A DNA stretch of 64,000 nt from positions 138,654,351 to 138,718,350 of the forward strand of contig CP136062.1 of NCBI GenBank assembly GCA_032622095.1, in the 5' to 3' direction. Position numbers and translations under genes: made by a program. Under the pieces are notes generated by a model. The model was not told the origin of the DNA. It did not search any database and worked only from the letters and a program-made list of their open reading frames with translations. How positions within the stretch are numbered: position 1 is the stretch's first letter; each line of letters begins with the position of its first letter. The DNA is from Siphonodentalium dalli (taxonomy: Eukaryota; Mollusca; Scaphopoda; Gadilida; Siphonodentaliidae). Positions 58,102-64,000 of this stretch are shown here, in pieces.

Positions 58102-58221
58102 AAATGTTGCACAGTGTTGACTGCCAAAATGGTGGTCCTCATTGGATCAATTGTCATCCGACTCGGAGACTATTCCTCCCCTCGTACCACTATCTTGGCA
58201 CAGTCAACACCGTGCAATATT
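58102..58221. mobile_element. Family I hairpin element (about 120 bp)
   Basis: Arms of about 35 bases: AAATGTTGCACAGTGTTGAC...GCCAAAATGGTGG and its inverse CCACTATCTTGGCACAGTC...AACACCGTGCAATATTT. Confidence 0.7.
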
Positions 58222-59111
58222 TATATGACATGGTATTTCGGTCGAGAGAATCGTCTGTATGTTGGAAATAATTTCGTCCTCGGTCGCTTCCGGTTCGACT
58301 GACTTATAGTGGTCTATTGCTGGTTCGTGTTAGCATTTGCGTGATACAGCCCATTTGTTCGCCATGATACAGAGGAAGCCGCATTTAAGGATAGCTTCTT
58401 ATGCGAACTATCTGATAATGGCTTTTTGATGGGATATCGACAGGTTTACCGTTGGTGGAAAACAATAGTTTGGCAGGATATATGGAGGTCTATTGTCATT
58501 TATCTATTTTCGCTTATGAGAAGTTGTATTCTTTCGCTAAGCCGCGAGTTCTCTTATCTCTCTTTCTTCTGTGGCAGATCTAGTCGTGTCTCTTAATGCA
58601 CCCCTCTGTTACCGCCTACACAGAAGCGTTTGGGCTTTCAGATGACGTGTTGAAGTTTACATTATCAGAGCAAAAAGTGGTATACTGACGCCTTTATCAC
58701 GATATTGAGAGTGTCTTTTTTATAGAAATTATAACACAGAAAGTTTGTCGCGCTCAATTGTGCGGTACTAAGCGAATAATGTCGAGATAGTAAGCAATTA
58801 TTTGAGCAACTTCTTCTGATTGGTACTGTTTTTGCAGTCTAAAATTTTCAACTGTCATTATTGTGGTGGAGGTGTGTTGCACACTATTTGTTAAAAGCAC
58901 ACAGCACTGGCATGTTGAGAGTTAACTATTATGTGCGAAACGGTGACTGCAGTAATCATTGACAAATCATTCCATGCACTCATCAATCAATCTGGGTGAA
59001 CTAGATATCGTAACTTCTCATTGGCCTGTCACGCTGGCGATAGTCTGAGTTCACTGGAGGCGAGCTAAAGTCGTTCTCTTTTCTCAAAAACGTTTCGCGT
59101 GTACAGACGCA
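58222..59111. other. No recognised gene
   Basis: No ORF with family character, and no repeat partner found. Confidence 0.3.
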
Positions 59112-61785
59112 CAGTGTATAAACCGTACAAACATTAAATCGGAAGTTGCTTTCGAAAAGACGAAAAATTCTATTTTTAGAACGTAAAGGTGACAGAAATA
59201 TCACACTAACACTACAACATCCAGGTTTCAGACGGACACACGGTAACACCACATCTATAAACGAAATTATATATTGTACATATATATTTGCCGATCGTAA
59301 GCGGGCTCCACTTGAGCGGAACACTCTGTTTAATAGATAACAACGGCGTTTGATCACTTCAGAAAATAATTTTCTCGCAAAAATTCCCTCTTCAAATGTC
59401 ATTTTAACACATATCCAGCATCTGTCGGAAATCCCACTATATTACAACGGAAAGACCGTAATGTGTGTAAAATATATGGACATGCCCTTGGCTCGAGTGT
59501 ATTCAAAATTTGAACGTAAAGAGTATTTATTTGGACACCCCGCTCTCAGACTAAGTACGCCTAGTTGTTTAAGTTGATGATCACTAGTGGCCAAAAATAT
59601 GTACGCCAAGTTGTGATGATGGGATTTGTGTGCAAAGACGAACCCATGAACTAGGTTTCCATATTAGAGATACTCGGATTATAGAAGCATTCCTACTTTT
59701 ATATACCAACAGCACTGTAAAGTTTTAAATAATGTGGGCTGTAGGGTATGCTGATGGCTTGACATTTTAAATTCAAGATGTCTGCAGGTGCCCATGTTTG
59801 TTTTAAACAAATTTTGGGGAACATTGGAGGCTACCATTTAGAGGTCATGTCGAAGATCCATATGGAGTTCGGTGACGATTTGATGAGAAATGTGCTGTAA
59901 AGTGTGCTAAAGGATTTGGTCATACAAAGAGTAAAATCCAAGATGGCCAAAATGGCAGCCATTTATTTTACAAAATTTGGAAAAAATCGAAGGCACCCAT
60001 CGAGCTCACAACGAAGATCCATATACAGGTTGGTGATGATCGGATGAGGGATAAGCTCTGCGTGGTGTGTTAAAGGATTTAGTGATGCAAAGAGTAACAA
60101 GCAAGAGGGCTGCCAGTGGCCATATTTTTCATAAAAAATGATTCAAATTTGACAGCTCCCATCTATAGGTGATCCTCGACCCATTTACCGAATATCGTTG
60201 AAATCGGTCAATGTTTGTTTTAACACATTTGTTTTATTTTATTACAGATTTTTAATAGTCTATTTTTATTTGATGAGTTAAATGTACTCAATCCGAAATG
60301 TCTATTTCCTTGGCATCGGCGGTAAAAGATATTTGATCCGAGTCGAGGAACCGACCCATAAAAGCCCAGAGTGATCAGATCTCGATGTTTGATTTCTATT
60401 ATTTTAATTTTAGGTCGCCCAGTAAATAGTCGACGAGAAGACTTCTCTGAACAAATTGCGGATGAAGATGGATAACTCTAAAATCAAGTGACTTTTTTGT
60501 GTCAGATATTTGACAATAACATGTTTTGGGCAATTTTATACTATAGTTGACTGTGATTAACAATATTTTTGGGCAATTACTCGATTATTATAACTAAAGC
60601 GGCATTTAATTTTTTGTATTGTTGTTGGAATCTGATGATATGGGGACCATCGAATCGGATTGAGTACCTTTACGTGAAGAGTTTACATTTATTTGAAGAA
60701 TCTATTATTGTGTTATGTTTTCATTTACATCAGGTTGATTAAATGATTTTTAATAGAACTATTTAAATATGAGCCTTTCCATGCCAATGTGCAATTATAG
60801 ATCCTTGGTGAAAACATTTAGCAAGCTGATATTTTTATTACCCCTTGGTGTCATTTCTCATTATTAACTGCTGGTGAACACAACCCCCACACCAAGAGTT
60901 AAGTGCATACGTATTACATAACAGAAGCATTCTTAAAACCTTTTGTCCCATTATTTTGAAGAAAAATGACTCTAGGAAAAAAATTACAGGGCCAGGAAAA
61001 ATGTGTAAGCATGGCTGCAGAACCAACCACCGCCCCGCCTAGTGTTCGGAAAACAATTGCAGACCCCACCCCTGACGTATACACAATTCCATCACAGAAT
61101 ACAACATATTTCCTCAACCCCCAAATACAATTTTGTTACATGCGGAGTCGAATAAAAGTAGCTAAGTGTTAATCGGAATACCTTGTTTGATTCAGGCAGT
61201 GTCTATACGTTCAATGATGTGACATTTCGAAGACATGGTTATGTTTAAGTGGGTCGAAAGGAACATATCATTACTGTAGGATTCCTGTACAACGTCGCAA
61301 CTGGTATTGTCGTCCTACACAACTAGGCGTACATGCATAGACTGACGAGTGGGGTGTCCAAATAAATACTCTCTACTTTCAAATTATGAATACACTTGAG
61401 ACAAGGGCATGTCCATATATATGTTACACACATAACGGCCTTTCCGTTGCAATATAGTGGGATTTCCGACAGATGCTGGATATGTGTTAAAATGACATTT
61501 GAAGAGGGAATTTTTGCGAGAAAATTATTTTCTGAAGTGATCAAAGGCCGTTTTTATCTATTAAACAGAGTATTTCGCTCAAATGGAGCCCGCTTACCAT
61601 CGGCAAATGTGTATGTACAATATATAATTACGTTTATAGATGTGGTGCAACCGTGTGTCCGTCTGAAACCTGCATTTTGTGGTGTTGTTGTGATATTTCT
61701 GTCACATTTACGTTCTAAAAATAGCATTTTTCGTCTTTTCGAAAACAACTTCCGATTTAATGTTAGTACGGTTTATACAATGTGA
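59112..61785. mobile_element. 2.7-kb element with long terminal inverted repeats
   Basis: Arms of about 460 bp at 59112-59575 and 61322-61780 are close inverses. They pair from GTATAAACCGTAC...AACATTAAATCGGAAGTTG outside to GGTGTCCAAATAAATACTCT and CTAGTTGT inside. Each arm carries the same long open frame when read toward the outer edge (about 97 residues from MTFEEGIFARKLFSEVIK), but about 16 of 81 compared residues differ, so it is probably not a selected protein. The 1.75-kb interior has no transposase. The superfamily is unknown. Confidence 0.75.
59820..60210. repeat. Diverged tandem repeat inside the long-TIR element
   Basis: Two to three units: GTCATGTCGAAGATCCATAT...GTTCGGTGACGATTTGATGA...TGTGCTAAAGGATTTGGTCA, then CACAACGAAGATCCATATAC...TGTGTTAAAGGATTTAGTGA. 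The style is like the gene-like text at 43780-43900. Confidence 0.6.
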
Positions 61786-62682
61786 GACGTGTTTGCTATC
61801 TCGCAGTTATATGTGCACGCTGTTGGTTTCGGCAGCTTTTGAGAGTCTGAATGTTTTATAGACATCTATGAGAAGTATTCTGCTTTTGTCTCCACGATGA
61901 GGTGAATAATTGTCCAGTGGATTCGTCATTTTGTCTTCAGTTTCCAAGTAGTGATAATGTACACTTTGTGAAATCTCTTGTAGTAAAGTCATATATACTT
62001 TCATCTAAATTTAAATGTATATTATCAATCTACTTTCATCCGCTATTGTATAGTAATTTATCTATACACTTGGTGTTTCAGTAAAGTTACTTGGCAAGCT
62101 AAGTTGCCTAACTCAGCAGTAACAAATAACTGGGTCTTAACCCATTCCAGTATGCATGTAAATATTTGGATAAATCACGGAAGTGATTTATGATAACTTT
62201 AGTAGATCTAAGTGAATTTGGGATTTGCGTGATATGCTATAAACTATATTATGGCACTCGTTTGTATATAACCATTTAATGTTTCAGAGCATTGACTATC
62301 CATCTTGACTGACTAGTCTTGATATAAATCTGGCCTTGGTACAGGAGAAACTTCACTCAATACAGACTCAGTTGTCACACCTAGGATGATGGTATGAGTT
62401 ATCTTTTCAACTGTACCATACTTACTACCAGAATGTACTGCATACCTATGACATGATATTTACAGAGAATATACAGAGAATTGAGGTGAGCTCGTTCTGA
62501 TTTACACCCAAGTCCCAGGAACACTGTATTGTCATTGACCAAGGCTTGAACCGACACCCCTACATGTATATATGTTGTGCTCTTATATTCACTGGATTGG
62601 CCAGGGAAGTAGCAGTGGAAGAAATCCCAACTACAACATTATTTCAGTCGTCAAGTGTACAGCCGTTGAAAATGTTGTGCCT
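61786..62682. other. No recognised gene
   Basis: AT-rich, short frames only. Confidence 0.3.
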
Positions 62683-63062
62683 GGATGTGTGTTTGGTGAA
62701 ACACCATCAGCACCCACACACACGTGTGTTCACCGCATGACTATTTCATGTAAACGCACTCGCCAGCAGCGTGATCCACATAATGAGATCCACATTTTGG
62801 CGATCTGCGTTTAAACCGCATCTGCGGTAGTAGTCATATTTCAGTCAAACATTTTGTAGCAGTTAAAGATGATGTGTGTGATTGTGTGTAAAGTGGAACT
62901 GACTTCAACACCCACGCACATTTGTTTCAGCACACGCACCCATATTCGTTTCCACCGTATGCCCATGCAAGTAAATCCAATAATCATTCGCAGGCGCGTG
63001 GGCCATATAATGCGTCCAACGAGAGGAACATATCTTAGAGACCCATGTGTAAACGGACACTG
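62683..63062 (+). repeat. Two diverged units of a 140-165-bp repeat
   Basis: Unit 1 (62683-62825) and unit 2 (62897-63062) share the order CACCCAC(A/G)CAC, CATG-AAGTAAA/TAAACGCACTC, CGCAGGCGCG/CGCCAGCAGCG, ATAATG, ACATTTTGG/ACATATCTTAGAG and GTTTAAACCG/GTGTAAACGG. Overlapping ORFs on both strands differ between units, so they are not genes. Confidence 0.5.
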
Positions 63063-63575
63063 AATAATTGAAGTGTGGTGAGTCAACAGGGTATTGTGAA
63101 TATTGTCCGGATACTGGCTCTCTTACAGCCAGAGGAAAACACTGGTCACCTCTGTTGGTCTGCCTCGAAAGAGGCGTGCATATCTGAAGAAATATTCCCA
63201 ACACTTGTCACTATGTTGAGAAGATAAAAAAAACAAGTTTTACTTCATTCCAAGAGGAACGGAATCAGGTGTGATTTTACGGGCTTTTGTCACCATTGTC
63301 TAAGAATATAACACCATAAATTATATGACTGAGGTATTCATGAATCCATTTGATACAATTCGTTAATTCGGACAACAATTGATAGCGCCCATCAATAATT
63401 GAAATAGCAAAAAATATCGTGAATTGATTATGTACATATATATCTCGAGATCAGAATGGATGGCTTGTTTCTAAAGAACGATGTATCTCAGATAGACAAT
63501 GGCTATTCGCCGAAGTGGTTCCACGCAATGATACTGGGTGAACCGACAATTTCATATAATATAATACCGCCGATG
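63063..63575. other. Spacer with no recognised gene
   Basis: Short frames only. Confidence 0.3.
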
Positions 63576-63730
63576 TACAGCAATGACCTAATTAATCGAC
63601 TCCATAACCACAGCAGAATTATGGAGAGCTTTCCGATGAATGGCAACAAGCCATATTTCCGACTAAATCCTGAAAAGTTACCCATAATTCTTCTGTGGTT
63701 ATGGAGTCGATTACTTAGGGCATTATTGTA
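63576..63730. mobile_element. Family D MITE, short copy (155 bp)
   Basis: TA at both edges; ends TACAGCAATGACCTAATTAA and GGGCATTATTGTA; inner TCGACTCCATAACCACAGCA paired with its inverse. The inner left arm is partly deleted relative to 20857-21072. The ORFs over it on both strands are by-products of the palindrome. Confidence 0.85.
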
Positions 63731-63865
63731 TTTACACTCAGGTTCTAGTTGCACTGACCGAATTCAAATTATGCCATGATTCGCCGCTTCTTCAGAAACG
63801 AATTATTTAAGTGGGAGTCGACATAAAGTAAGCTCCAAGATTGTGTTTGTTGTGTGGGAAACACT

Positions 63866-64000
63866 CAGTCCTCCACATTTCTGTTTCCATTATATTACCA
63901 TGCAAGTAAACTCAATAATCACGCGCAGTCGCCTGGTCCATATAGTACGTCTTACAAGAGGATCACATTTTGAGGAACCGCGTTTAAACCGGACCTGGAA
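63866..64000 (+). repeat. Third unit of the repeat at 62683-63062, cut by the right edge
   Basis: It matches unit 2 closely: CCATGCAAGTAAACTCAATA, ATCACGCGCAGTCGCCTGG and CCATATAGTACGTCTTACAAG, ending GTTTAAACCGGACC at the window edge. Confidence 0.6.

Noticed and set aside
59001-61785. The 97-residue frame in both arms of the long-TIR element as a real gene
   Set aside because: About one residue in five differs between two otherwise similar arms, which suggests no protein selection; no family resemblance.

Overview
This window looks like nuclear DNA of an invertebrate animal, most plausibly a marine lophotrochozoan such as a mollusc. The reasons are an intronless class A peptide-type GPCR with a splice acceptor just upstream, a PIF/Harbinger transposase pair, a Ty3/gypsy tail, a non-LTR reverse transcriptase remnant, and many short inverted-repeat elements in AT-rich DNA. 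The species cannot be fixed from the sequence, and nothing bacterial, viral or plasmid-like is seen.

Layout. 1-2711 is the 3' end of a gypsy-like retrotransposon (Pol tail, noncoding region, polypurine tract, probable LTR). 3381-7631 holds an intact Myb/SANT-like Harbinger DNA-binding protein gene and, facing it, a Harbinger nuclease pseudogene. 7802-8545 is two abutting TTAA-bounded elements. 11348-14256 and 29084-31860 are two copies of one non-autonomous Helitron in opposite orientation, together forming an inverted repeat with arms of about 2.8-2.9 kb. Between them lie tandem repeats, MITEs and the one convincing host gene, a GPCR on the minus strand at 21522-22745. 31.9-35.2 kb holds two palindromic elements, one of them 2.2 kb. 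35.2-45.7 kb has no gene I can recognise but contains minisatellites and a cluster of TTAA-ended MITEs.

45.7-64 kb contains a repeat family rich in TTGGAAA/TTTCCAA motifs, a broken non-LTR reverse transcriptase, a small ORF resembling the N-terminus of Crypton-derived (DUF3504-type) proteins between two related hairpins, a mariner-like element with a second repeat nested in it, several TIR elements, a 2.7-kb element with arms of about 460 bp, and a repeated unit running off the right edge.

Only two ORFs look intact and functional, the Harbinger Myb-like protein and the GPCR. The DUF3504-like ORF is possible. Nearly everything else is mobile-element sequence, often nested. Family boundaries were judged by eye from terminal repeats and copy-to-copy comparison inside this window, so they are approximate.
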